Shown: piece by piece, positions 33,745 through 44,304 of the stretch
Layout of the letters: each line of letters opens with the position of its first letter
Position numbering within the stretch: position 1 is the first letter of the stretch
Assembly (NCBI GenBank): GCA_963971425.1
Contig: OZ020519.1
Span: 6,464,028 to 6,528,027 of the forward strand
Origin: Bryoerythrophyllum caledonicum
Lineage: Eukaryota; Streptophyta; Bryopsida; Pottiales; Pottiaceae
Reading direction: 5' to 3'
DNA: 64,000 nucleotides
Translations under genes and position numbers: made by a program
Notes under the pieces: model-generated
Seen by the model: only the letters and a program-made list of their open reading frames with translations
The model's database searches: none
What the model was told of the DNA's origin: nothing

Positions 33745-34400
33745 GGTGGTATTTATGTATGTATAGGTTATTTATGAATTTTGATTTTGAGGAGATTTTG
33801 AGATATTTACCACTTAGTACATGATTTATTTAATAAGTTTACATAGTTTTAATCATTTAATTTTAATCAAGTTTTGATTTTAGTTTCATTAGCTTTTTAA
33901 TTTTTATTCATCTTTTTGTATATTGGACTTAATCAATCAAAACTCTCTTAAACAAGTATGTTTCCCCACTTGTAGTCACTACAATCACTATTCATTAGTC
34001 AACGATCTATTGGTGTGCCTGTAAGTTCCACACCATCTTCCCATTGAAAATGCTTCCATTGTCGTTCCGGCAATCTTTTGGCCTGGAGAGGAAGTCTATG
34101 GTCGGGAGGTCACAACTGCAACAAACACCCTATTGGCCATTGGAGTGACCATTGGTACAACAAGTGCGGATGTCCTTAGAGCATCCGCAACGTCTCCACG
34201 GCCAATGGACAGGGTGAAGGAAGTTTGGTGTAGAGATTGAGGAGAGTTAGTCTAGCCATCCTGGCCCTCTTCACCGAGCGAAACTTGAGGTGATTTAGTA
34301 TGTGAATGGTCTAGGAACAAATGAAAGCGTTCGTTACACATGCAGATCAATCTCCGCCTTTTGTGCCAAACTCAATTGACCTCTAGTGAAGGGTCATGTT
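33745..34400 (+). repeat. Repeat X, copy 2 (empty site for the 2.86-kb element)
   Basis: Matches 14690-14919 joined to 17776-18210; GTTTCCCCAC is present once at 33960-33969. No gene seen. Confidence 0.85.
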
Positions 34401-34449
34401 ATCCCACCACATGTGAAAAGATCAAAAAATCAACTATTTATGAGTTTAA

Positions 34450-34745
34450 CCTTTTAGGGCCGATCGACCATATATGGATCGATTCTGGAAAAAAACCTTT
34501 CTAGAAAGCGTTGCATGCCACCTCAAAGGAAAATATAGACCATGATTTTGAGGTGGAAGAAGATGGGCATCTATTGAGACCATTGCCACCGCAATCGGTG
34601 CAAGCATGGGCGAGCTATAGTGTTTATGTGAAATGAGTTTGCTGATTTTTGTGCTAAATTGAATTGGCTTTGTAGATGCCATTTTGCATGATCTAGAACA
34701 CTCGTAGATCCTCACAAGTCGAAAAAGCTCATCGGCCTTGAAGGG
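34450..34745. mobile_element. Short TTAA-flanked MITE, copy 1 (296 bp)
   Basis: TTAA at 34446-34449 and 34746-34749; ends CCTTTTAGGGCC and, inverted, CCCTTCAAGGCC. Shares the body motif AAGATGGGCAT...GATCTAGAACACTCGTAG with 37122-37396. Confidence 0.85.
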
Positions 34746-34907
34746 TTAAGAGGGCATGGTAGAGAATGCCATTTGGCCTTATGGTGGCTTTGTTTTGGGG
34801 GCGTGGCGGAAATTGTTGCATTGCCCGAGTGCAGCTCAGAATCGCCTCCAGACCCAGTCATTTGCCTAACCGCCCGTTGGCCAAGCATACATTGCGGATG
34901 CTCTTAC

Positions 34908-35451
34908 GGTAGAGGCACCCAATTCCGATCATTTAAGGGAGTTTGGGACTCAAATGACATTGTATGTCAAAAACATTTATGTAGAAAGATGCGGAATTAG
35001 GAATGAAACTCAACAAATATTCTTTCAAATTTAATTTCAAAGATTTGCAATTGATATAGAATTCAAAAGCCCAAAAATCATCAGAGCCCATAATCAAACT
35101 GTAGAGTAGGTGAGATTTGGTGCCCTCCTTTGCCCAATGCCAACAAGTGAGAGTGAGTAAAAAGAGAGAAGACATGCCATGGATAACCAACTCATGGAGG
35201 GTACCCAATGCCGATCGGCCTTGTTCTTCTTCCAAGGCAAGGCCCCCGATGAGAGCTCAATTGAGGTGGAGCAACCCAAAATTGCACACTTCATGACCCA
35301 ATGCCGATAATGACTGGAGTTTTCAAATTTTGAGCTATCGGTTATGGGTTGCTTCACGCACCATTTCATGCATTTACCATTTTCATGCACCATTCCATGC
35401 ACACTCTCCTAATCGGAATTGGGTGTCCGATCGGAATTGGGTGCCTCCACC
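34908..35451. mobile_element. TIR element with GGTRGAGGCACCCAATTCC ends (~540 bp)
   Basis: Left GGTAGAGGCACCCAATTCCG and right, inverted, GGTGGAGGCACCCAATTCCG are near-perfect inverted repeats. TTA lies next to both ends (offset by one base on the left), so a 3-bp TTA duplication is likely but not exact. No coding capacity. A second GATCGGAATTGGGTG copy just inside the right end duplicates the terminus. Confidence 0.65.
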
Positions 35452-36075
35452 TTAGAGCTTGACATTCTGTAAAGATATCTCAAACATGAGAGCTTAACAT
35501 GCCCATGTCGGTGTTTGCTCAGTGTGAAAGAGGTCCCGAAATCTCCCAACACCCGAAACAGATTTCTGCCAGCATAGATATTGTGCGCATGAAATCATCA
35601 GACAAAAAAGACAGAGAGACGACGTCTCTACTCTATTGTCCCTTGTAATTCCTCTTCATCTTCTTCTCCTCCTCAATTGCCTCCTTGGAAAAGAAGGTCC
35701 GAAGGTGTGCAGCACTTATTGTGGTACGGCCCAAGGACTGTCAAACAAATACGCTGTAGTTTCAGGTGGTTCTTACACTGTGGCCTGTACAATTCATCAC
35801 CTGTACCAGTTTTAAAGGTACTCAAATTTTAATATTCATATGGTAACTTGTGTATGGATTTCAACCACTTTCTCTCATGCAAAATGGTGCCAGGTTTAAT
35901 GACAAGGCAGAAAAAAGGATGGCGATGGCCACTGAAGTCATAGAGTGTCAGGGGCGACAAGGAAAACAGTCATAAAATCTCTAACAAATCTGGAGTCCGG
36001 ACTTGTTTTATGCACATTGAAAGAGGTTTTTGAACCCTTTACAAACACCAAAAGCCTGCCATATGATCCCGCTTT
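35452..36075. other. Unassigned spacer
   Basis: Low-copy-looking mixture with a C/T-rich run (35640-35690). No open frame, splice pattern or repeat I can support. Confidence 0.4.
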
Positions 36076-36660
36076 GGGCTGTGACTAAGGTTGGATAACC
36101 TATCACCACCATTTCCGAAATTTTAGGAAAGTCAGTTTATAATTGGGTCTCAGTTTATAATTGGTTCACAGCTCTCGGTTTTTAGTCTCTTGTGCTCACA
36201 GTGATGGATGCTTAGACAAGTGGTCATTAGCAGAAGAAGAACTCCAGTCTCCAAAGGAGACCGGCGTGAATAAGTGTTTCTTCATTCTCTTCACTAAGCA
36301 TATGGCCACAGGACATAGGCTAGTGTAATAGAACTACTCCCCCCTCTCAAGGGTAAACACTTTTCTACACTAAGTGCTTCCCTACACTAATTGCCTTAGA
36401 AACAACCGACATGTCATCTCCCCCAAGGGCTTTGTGGGTCCCCATACAACAAGGCCTTGGGACCCCCACCATAATTGGGTGGACTATGGTGGTAGGCACC
36501 ACGCCGGCAATACGACTTGAACTCACAACCACCTCACTGGTGTGCCATGACCAAAACCACTACACCAAGGCCATGGTGCTTGGTCATTAGCACAACTTAC
36601 TGTGGAAGTAGAGAGTTTTGTATGTCAAGGAATGGTCACGGCTTACTATCCACTTAAAAA
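36076..36660 (+). repeat. Repeat C, copy 1 (carries the SINE)
   Basis: 36076-36232 and 36581-36660 match 63721-64000 (GGTTGGATAACCTATCACCA, CTCTCGGTTTTTAGTCTCTT, TTGTATGTC-AGGAATGG). Copy 2 lacks the SINE and has extra sequence near 63755-63810. Confidence 0.85.
36233..36580 (-). mobile_element. tRNA-derived SINE (348 bp) with LINE-like 3' tail
   Basis: Flanked by a 12-bp duplication TGGTCATTAGCA (36221-36232 and 36581-36592), single at 63943-63954. On the minus strand it starts with a tRNA-like head: A box in TTGGTGTAGTGG (about 36556-36567) and B box GGTTGTGAGTTCAAGTCGT (36512-36530), spaced as in a tRNA. A unique middle follows. The last ~120 bp (36233-36355) match the 3' end of the LINE at 19478-19620, including a 9-bp hairpin (CCGGTCTCC-TTT-GGAGACTGG) and a terminal TTCTTC tail. 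Confidence 0.9.
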
Positions 36661-37117
36661 ATTTGTAGCAATTTCACTATGAAGAAACAAATGGTCACGA
36701 TAATTGCAATATTCATGAAATCCTATTTTGAATTCCCAAAAAAAATTTACCATGTATAGAAATGCTATAAATAGGTCAGCAAGCTTAAGTTGGTTATAGG
36801 TCATCCAACCTTAAGTTTCACCAAGACCACTCCAAAACTGCTTCTTTAACCTTATTAAGGCTTGATGAAGTCAAAGTCTACTGATCCACTCGAAGCAGGG
36901 AAGAAAATGAACCATTTTTTCTACTTCAAACACTATAATCTTTTAATCCATGTTGTCAAAGTGTATGAAATTTTGTGAGTATGTTACTTTATAAGCCTTC
37001 ATTGAGATCCTACGGTCAGAACTGAATATCAATTTTTTTTGTTTCCTTCCTCACTTATTGTACTAGAATCACCAGTTTGAAGTGTTCTTGTCGGAATTTG
37101 TCATAGAAGTTTAGGGG
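36661..37117. mobile_element. Long TTAA-type MITE, left end missing
   Basis: Ends TTTAGGGG next to TTAA at 37118-37121. Body matches 46832-47776 (ACTTCAAACACTATAATCTT, TTGTACTAGAATCACC). The left terminus was not found. Confidence 0.7.
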
Positions 37118-37121
37118 TTAA

Positions 37122-37396
37122 CCTTGTAAGGCTTAGTGTCCATTTTTGGGTTGTTTTGGCATAATGACCTCCATAGCAAACGCTATTGGCTACCTTCATG
37201 AAATATTTGAATGAGGACATAGAGGTGGAGGAAGATGGGCATGTAATGAGATCATCACTGCAAGCATCATCGAGCTATGGTGATTTCCCTGAAGTGGGGT
37301 CTTGATGAAATGTACCCTATGCGTAGATGTTTTTCTACATGATCTAATACACTCGTAGCTTCTCACAGGCTAAAATGGATCATTGGCCTTAAAGGG
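37122..37396. mobile_element. Short TTAA-flanked MITE, copy 2 (275 bp)
   Basis: Shares the TTAA at 37118-37121 with the preceding element and has TTAA at 37397-37400. Ends CCTTGTAAGGC and inverted CCCTTTAAGGCC. Sister to 34450-34745. Confidence 0.8.
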
Positions 37397-37400
37397 TTAA

Positions 37401-38060
37401 GATGAGATATTATAAGACTAGTTTAAACAATTTTGTACTATTTTCAAATGTAGGATCTTGAAGTCTAATATTGTAAAAAGACACTTGAACACTTTTGTAA
37501 ACTTTGATAGCGTGAGTTGTAAGATACATGTATTTGAAGAGCTCATTGCAAGAATATTGTCCTTCTCCTACTGTAGCCCATTATTTGTGATCGTCCGCAT
37601 ACAATGACATAACATAAGATAGAACATAGTTGCAAGGGTATAAATTGCAACCATTACTTTAACATGTGATTTTTTAATTATTGAATAAATATCAGTTGGA
37701 TTTAGTATTCAAATAGTAGATGAGATAATCATGTCTTTATCAATAAGAAAAATAAAATTTTGGAAAAATAAATTCCTTAATTTCTATGCTTTTTTAATAT
37801 TGTAAACATAAAGTGTTGCCAAAAACTTTCCTTCACCATCACCCACCTCAAATAATTACACTATTCAAGTCTGTAGTACTACTATTCAGCTCTATAGTAC
37901 CATATCTAGCTACCCTAGAGTCCAGTTTTGATGTTTCAAGCGCCATAACTTTTTCCCACCCCGCACCTTCCATGAAAATAATTTGTATGCCTATTCCCAA
38001 TAAAAGTTCCAAAAATTAGTTTTCAAAATTTGAATTTTAGAAACTTCCCGACTCAAAATG
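37401..38060 (+). repeat. Fragment of MITE family B
   Basis: Matches the interior of 57243-58114 (reverse strand): GATGAGATATTATAAGACTA, TAAGATACATGTATTTGAAG, AACTTTCCTTCACCATCACC. Termini not seen. Confidence 0.65.
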
Positions 38061-38323
38061 CACCCCATGGTACAAGATGTCCTTTTCAGGTTGATAAGAT
38101 CGTTTTGATTGCATTAACTTGATCCTTCTAAAAACAGAATCACGCTGGAAAATAGAGGACAGAAACCATCAGTAGAATCACTTGAAGAGAGCCACTTTAT
38201 TTAGAGCAATTTTTTGAAGAATAAAAAAGCCACATTTCTATTGTGATTAAACCAAATTTCTTGTGTTCATAAGAATGTTTCTACCATATTTTTCTTTATG
38301 CCATTTTACAATAATTTATATCA
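38061..38323. other. Unassigned spacer
   Basis: No feature seen. Confidence 0.4.
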
Positions 38324-38599
38324 AGGGCGGTTTACACTACGGACCAAGAACTCGTCCCATGCACCTCTAAAATATGTGATTGGCTCCATCAACTCGTCCC
38401 GGGATGACTTGAGTTTACACTACGACGAAAAAAGAAAAGTGACCAAAGGATTCAAGGTCCTCAAAAGGCCTAGAAATAGGCCTAATGGATAATGTTGAAG
38501 GGTCCCCCGGATTTTGCGGTGAGAGAGGCAAAAAAGGTTCTCTCATTGCTGAAACGAGGAGACCATGGGCCTGAAATGCCGTTTTATTATTTTTAATTG

Positions 38600-38632
<33 letters not shown>

Positions 38633-38968
38633 TTACTTAAATTATTAAAAAAAAACTTGATTGGTTTTTTGGAGGGGCCCAACATTACTATAGATACAAT
38701 GGCGGCCACCCTTTTTGTCTTTTTGGCTTGCTTAATTTTCTTTGTTATTTTAGGAAATACTGCCATTGTTAGACATTAATTTAAAAAATAAGCACACCCA
38801 CTTTTTAGTACATGGTCATTCCTCCCGGTCCAAGTTCGGTTTACACTTAGTGAGAGGCCCAAGGGCTTTAAAATTTTCATTTTTCTGAAGTGTGACCATG
38901 GAAGTGTGACCATGGAATTAATCCATTTTCTTTGGTCACGGCTCTTGGTCTATAGTGTAAACCGCCCC
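38324..38968. mobile_element. GGGGCGGTTTACACT-ended MITE, copy 1 (645 bp)
   Basis: Ends AGGGCGGTTTACACTACGG and, inverted, GGGGCGGTTTACACTATAG; 3-bp duplication TCA at 38321-38323 and 38969-38971. No transposase. Interior contains an ATT microsatellite and AATGGCGGCCACC. 3-bp duplications with G-rich ends suggest PIF/Harbinger, but TCA is not the usual TWA. Confidence 0.85.
38601..38632. repeat. (TTA)n microsatellite
   Basis: Ten or so uninterrupted trinucleotides within the MITE at 38324-38968. Confidence 0.95.
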
Positions 38969-38971
38969 TCA

Positions 38972-39435
38972 GTGTGTAGATTCTGTGAATGTCTATGTCA
39001 TGGTAATAATTTCCATGTATATCTCCAAAATGGACATGTTACAAAACTTTGTCATTCCAGCTATTGAATAAAATATTCTTCCGTATGTCTGCATCATGTT
39101 TGACCAGGTGCTTCTATGAACACACATTTCAATGAAGCAGAACTACAGCAGCTGTAAATTAGTACTGAACTCAGGCATTTGTACTTGCACGCTCAAAGGT
39201 GGGAGCACGAGAAGGCATTTTTATATTCTTTGTTGCACTTGCATTCTGATTTTGCATATCTTTTTGGAATTTGAGTTTGCGGATGTACTGCAAATATCAT
39301 ACGGTAGCAGCAGCAGCTACAGATGACCGATCTTATGCACTCCTTGTAAGGGGACCAGCTCCTGTCTCTCGTGCACCAGAAGCTCAAATACCTAAACAAG
39401 ATTAACTGTATTGATGATGAGTGGAGTACGGTACC
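38972..39435. other. Unassigned spacer
   Basis: No gene or repeat recognised; CAGCAGCAGCTACAG near 39306 is too short to interpret. Confidence 0.4.
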
Positions 39436-39438
39436 TGA

Positions 39439-39588
39439 GGGGCGGTTTACACTATAGACCAAGAGCCGTGACCAAGGAAAATGGATTAATTCCATGGTCA
39501 CACTTCATGGTCACACTTCCATGGTCACACTTCATGGTCACACTTCCATGGTCACACTTCATTAAAATGTAAACCTTCCTCTCACTAA
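39439..39588. mobile_element. GGGGCGG MITE, copy 2 (truncated, inverted)
   Basis: Begins with the GGGGCGGTTTACACTATAG end after TGA and stops at CTCTCACTAA, where copy 3 starts. Contains four tandem TTCATGGTCACACTTCCATGG-type units, more than in copy 1. Confidence 0.75.
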
Positions 39589-40984
39589 GGGGCGGTTTAC
39601 ACTACGGACCAAGAACTCGTCCCATGACCCTCTTAACCCCTAAAAGACAATTGTCCCAAAACGGGTTTTTTGAGAATTTGGGCAGGTTCCTATGATGTCA
39701 ATTTTAGATATATTTTATTGAAACTTTTTTTGAAGGTGTGGTAATGTTAGAGCTTCATGGGGATCTAATTTATTCATCATTTGGACATTGGAAAAAAAAA
39801 ATATGATGCCCAAAGTAAAAATTCCTACTCGTCCGGCACCTCGGGCAACATAGCAAAAACACTCCATTATTTATGAATTTTTTTTACAAGAAGCTAATAT
39901 TATACTATTTGGTGATTTTGAAAAAAAACTACTTTTGGAATTGATGTCTTTTTTTAAAAGAGAATCAAAGTTCTCACATCTTTTCGGGCAAGGTGCCAAA
40001 AAAAAAATCTTCTTTGCCATATAAAAGATAGAGATTTTATTTTTTAGTACTTTTAATTTTTTCTACTTTGAAAAGGAGTATGAAACTTCGATTTCACCGT
40101 TTGGATTTTGAATTTTCAAGATCCACAATTTACAAAAAAATAAAATGCAAATAAGCAAGTTTTAAATCCCTTCTACTTGCAATACTAATTTGAGAATGCT
40201 ACACACTATTATTTCATTTGAAATTTGGGGAAAGTATAGCTTATATGGTCTGTTTTTATTTGGTAAAATCTCCTCAAAAGAAAAGATGCAAGAGATATTT
40301 TTTCATGAGGAAACAAAGTGTGTTGATCGTGTTTTGAATGGTCCCAAAATGACTATGTTTTTCACTTCAAATACTATAATCTTCTAATTCATATGGTGAA
40401 AAAATTTGAGAAAATTACCACTTGTTTTTATTATACTCTAAATTAATATCCTAAGGTTAAAAATATTAATGGAAGATTTTTTTTACTCTTACCTTCTCTT
40501 TTACTAGAATATGTAGTTTTGAAGTGTTTTTGACAAGAAAATCGCAAAGAATTTTAGGGGTTAAATCTGTGATTGGCTCCATCAACTCGTCCTAGGATGA
40601 CTTGGGTTTACACTAGGAGGAAAAAAGAAAAGTGACCAAAGGAGTTGAGGTCCTCAAAAGGCCTAGAAATAGGCCTAATGGATAATGTTGGAGGGTCCCC
40701 CAAATTTTGTGGTGAGAGAGGCTAAATGGGTTCTCTCGTTGGTGAAACGAGGAGACCATGGGCCTGAAATGTTGTTTTATTATTTTTAAATTGTTTTTTT
40801 GTTGTGGAAGGGGGCCCAACGTTACTGTAGATACAATGGCGGCCATCCTTTTTGTCTTTTTGGCTTGTTTTATTTTCTTTGTTATTTTAGGAAATACTGC
40901 CCTTTTTAGGCATTCATTAAAAAAAATCAGCACACCCACTTTTTAGTACATGGTCATTCCTCCCAGTCCAAGTCTGGTTTACAC
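39589..40984. mobile_element. GGGGCGG MITE, copy 3 (holds a TTAA MITE; right end cut)
   Basis: Starts after TAA (39586-39588), the internal TAA of copy 2, and is split by the TTAA MITE at 39637-40560. It runs colinear with copy 1 up to GGTTTACACTTA, where copy 4 begins. Confidence 0.75.
39637..40560. mobile_element. Long TTAA-flanked MITE (924 bp) with empty site in the window
   Basis: TTAA at 39633-39636 and 40561-40564; ends CCCCTAAAAGACAATTG and inverted CCCCTAAAATTCTTTG. The host MITE without the insertion is present at 40988-41628 and reads CAGATTTAAGAGGG across the site. No transposase. Confidence 0.92.
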
Positions 40985-40987
40985 TTA

Positions 40988-41628
40988 GGGGCGGTTTACA
41001 TTATAGACCAAGAGCCGTGACCAAGGAAAATGGATTAATTCCATGGTCACACTTCATAGTCACACTTCCATGGTCACACTTCATAAAAATGTCATTTTTA
41101 AAGCCCTTGGGCCTCTCACTAAGTGTAAACTGAACTTGGACCTCTCACTAAGTGTAAACCGAACTTGGACCAAGAGGAATGACCATGTACTCAAAAATGG
41201 GCATGCTGACTTTTTTAATGAATGCCTAAAAAGGGCAGTATTCCCTAAAATAACAAATCAAATAAAACAAGCCAAAAAGACAAAAAGGATGGCCGCCATT
41301 GTATCTACAGTAACGTTGGCCCCCTTCCACAAAAAAAAAAAAAAAAAACAACAATTTAAAAATAATAAAACAACATTTCAGGCCCATGGTCTCCTCGTTT
41401 CAGCAACGAGAGAACCCATTTAGCCTCTCTCACCACTAAATCTGGGGGACCCTCCAACATTATCCATTAGGCCTATTTCTAGGCCTTTTGAAGACCTCAA
41501 CTCCTTTGGTCACTTTTCTTTTTTCCTCCCAGTGTAAACCCAAGTCATTTCGGGACGAGTTGATGGAGCCAATCACAGATTTAAGAGGGTCATTTGACGA
41601 GTTCTTGGTCCGTAGTGTAAACCGCCCC
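40988..41628. mobile_element. GGGGCGG MITE, copy 4 (641 bp, inverted to copy 1)
   Basis: TTA at 40985-40987 and 41629-41631. Both ends intact. Contains a local duplication of CCTCTCACTAAGTGTAAAC (41110-41170) and the empty TTAA site near 41581. Confidence 0.88.
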
Positions 41629-41631
41629 TTA

Positions 41632-42640
41632 GAAGGTTTCAGTTTAGCATCGGAACATTCCATGTTTTCAAAATAGCACGGGAACATCCCATGTTTTCAA
41701 AATAGCATGGGAACATTCCAAATTTGGGCTTCAGTTTAGCATGGGAACATTTTGTGTTTCAAAAAAATAAAAAATAACCTAGACGACCAAGATTATATTT
41801 TGCCAAACCACCCTGAAACGGATCCCACTAAATGCCCCCGGTCGAGTGTTGTAGCAAGCCTCACGTTGGGAGGGTGGGGAAAAAACCGGCCTCTATTTTT
41901 ATGTTGGAGGGGGGCCCTATTTGATGAAGGGGGGTCTCGGGGTAATTTGGGGACGTAGGCCCCAAATTTGACCAAAAAAATCCAAAAAAGCCTAAAAAGA
42001 GCTCCAAAAGTGAGAAGGCCAGAAAAATGGACCCACCTAAGGTTGAGGCTTGGTGCAATGCTCGACTAGGGGTAAAATAAAGGGATCCCCGCAAAATTGT
42101 CTCCTTGAGATGAGACGTTGCTAGACTACGGGTCTGTTTGCACTTAAAGGATTGTACATCCTTGAAAATTTCTTGTATCTATAAAAACTTGATAAATTAA
42201 AATTGTTTCACATTGGACGATAGAAAATAGTTTCATTCATTGACAAGAAGTCAAGATTTACAAAAGTAGGAAATTGTACATTTGCACCAAACCACTTTAC
42301 AAATAGCTAAATTGCCACTTTTTGCATACCCTCCATCCCTTTGTTATTATGGCACTGGCTCGTAGATAGTAAAGGTACACATGTTCATTTTCAAAAGAAT
42401 TGTGAAGTACCAAGAAATTATGCAAATACTTCCTGCCTCCAAGCTACCTCTAGTCTACCTCAAGTCTACCTCCACAATCCTTGTCATGATTTCATCCACC
42501 AAGTAGGATGCCATGTCATTTATTTCCTCACCACTATTCTTGGTGCAAATGCATCAATTCCTACCTCCATCCCACCGACCTAAATAGCAATTTACACGGT
42601 ATCCTTGCAAAAAGAGATTCCCAATCCGGGGCCTTAGTTT
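41632..42640. other. Unassigned region with small tandem units
   Basis: 41636-41760 has a tandem unit GCATGGGAACATTCCA / TGTTTTCAAAATAGCA. 41820-42060 is G/C-run rich (GGAGGGGGGCCC). 42101-42125 resembles the start of family B, which resumes at about 42645, so about 42126-42640 may be an insertion. No gene seen. Confidence 0.45.
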
Positions 42641-43240
42641 ACTACTACAAAAAAACACTCAATTTTTTTTTTGGTAAACTTTGATTGCATGGATTGTAAG
42701 ATACATGCATTTGAAGAGTGGGATATGGTTTTTTTCTTCCCTACGCGGACATGTTCACCAAACTTTGACTCAAGATGATGACATATTTTCCAACTACACA
42801 TTGCATAAATTATATGGATCTATGTTTTGCCTTGTGTTAGGTAATTGCATGCCAAAACTCACAAGTAATGGAGGTGTTTCAGAGTAAGAAAAATGGACTT
42901 GCAATGACTAGGGGTATAGAAAGTAGTCATTTACATAGGAAAACAATCTTACTTTTTAAATAAAAAATAAGTGTTGGATCTAAAATCCAAACAATGGATA
43001 CAATTATCATGCCTTCTCTGATTGATTTTTAAAAATATATATAAAATCCTTAGTTTCTAAGCATTTTATAGTATAAATAATGAGGGTTGCCAAGAAGTTT
43101 CCTTCACTGTTACAAGCCTCAAAAGTGCACTATTAAGGTGCACTCTATGATCCTACTATTCAACTCTATGATACCTTGCCAACTCGCCCTAGACTCATAC
43201 TTTTGATGTTTAAAGCACCACAACTTTTTCCCAATAAATC
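42641..43240 (+). repeat. Fragment of MITE family B
   Basis: ATTGTAAGATACATGCATTT, ACACATTGCATAAATTATAT and AATCACAAGTAATGGAGGTG are shared with 49620-50140 and 7360-7920. Confidence 0.7.
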
Positions 43241-43511
43241 TATAAAACGGAAAAAACAAACCCCGCAAAGATAACATGTATTTTTTTTCTTAGTAAATTT
43301 TTAAATAATTAATCTATGATATTAGAGACAAGTGTATAAATTTTCCATTAGAGATTAAACAATATTAGAGAAGTAAAAAAATGCACATGTCATTTATTTG
43401 AGATATTCTATTTTTTTAATTAGTCCATAAAAATGGCTTTCCAATTTTAAATTGAGTATTTTATAACCAACAAGCAAACACCTATTTTCTATTGAGAGGA
43501 GATTTTTTCTA
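43241..43511. other. Unassigned AT-rich spacer
   Basis: Nothing recognisable. Confidence 0.4.
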
Positions 43512-44300
43512 ACTCCTATTATGGACGATTGTCTTTGGCATGTTGTTTTTCCTGTGATTAACACTCGTAGTAGAAAATTGAGGTTGGTATGAAGCCAACT
43601 CTAGCTAGTTTTCATAAGTTATTCCCTAATATTTCTTTACAAAATCACACTAAAAAATTGTTGCAGACGTCGTCAAAAAATTATTAATTCTAGTGCAAAG
43701 AGTTGGGAAGGAAACCAAAAAAAAATCTATTTTTAACCGTAGAATCTCATTTAAGACTTATTATGTAAATCAATCACAAAATTTCATAACTTTGATAGTA
43801 TGGATTGAAAGGTTGTGATGTTTGAAGTAGAGAATCCAAATGGCCAATAAGAAGGTTTACAACACATTTTGTTGTGGGAAAAACAAAAAGTAAAAAAATC
43901 AAGATCTCTAGTTTTTATGTGGAGAAAAAGAAGTTTTTTTGGGTACTTCGCTAGACAACATATTAAAAATAATTGACATGCGTAAAAATGATTTTTTACA
44001 CTCAAGACAAGATATGTTTCTTGAAAATATCCAAGAAAATCATAATTATTATCCATTCAAAAATTCTTAAAGCTAATAGAAGCTTAAGTCAAATTTGGAG
44101 CTACTTGGAGTCCCCAATTTTGCATTCAAAACAACATAATTGTTTTTGCTAAAGATCTGGTGTGAAAAAAGTAAAATTCCACAAAGTTATTACTATGCTT
44201 CATTTACATAAAAAGCCTTAAAAACTCATGATCAAAATTGAGAACATAGGGACTTACCAAAATAGAAAACGCCCCCCAAGGGAAAATGGTCCACTAGGGG
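43512..44300. mobile_element. Diverged TTAA-type MITE (~790 bp)
   Basis: Right end GGTCCACTAGGGG next to TTAA (44301-44304). The left end is weak (CTAACTCCTATTATGGACG near 43509). Interior resembles 48076-48880 in reversed landmarks, so it is probably an old copy. Confidence 0.5.
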
Positions 44301-44304
44301 TTAA

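Noticed and set aside
36500-36580. Functional tRNA gene on the minus strand
   Set aside because: A and B boxes are present, but the acceptor stem does not pair and the segment is the head of a SINE with target duplications.
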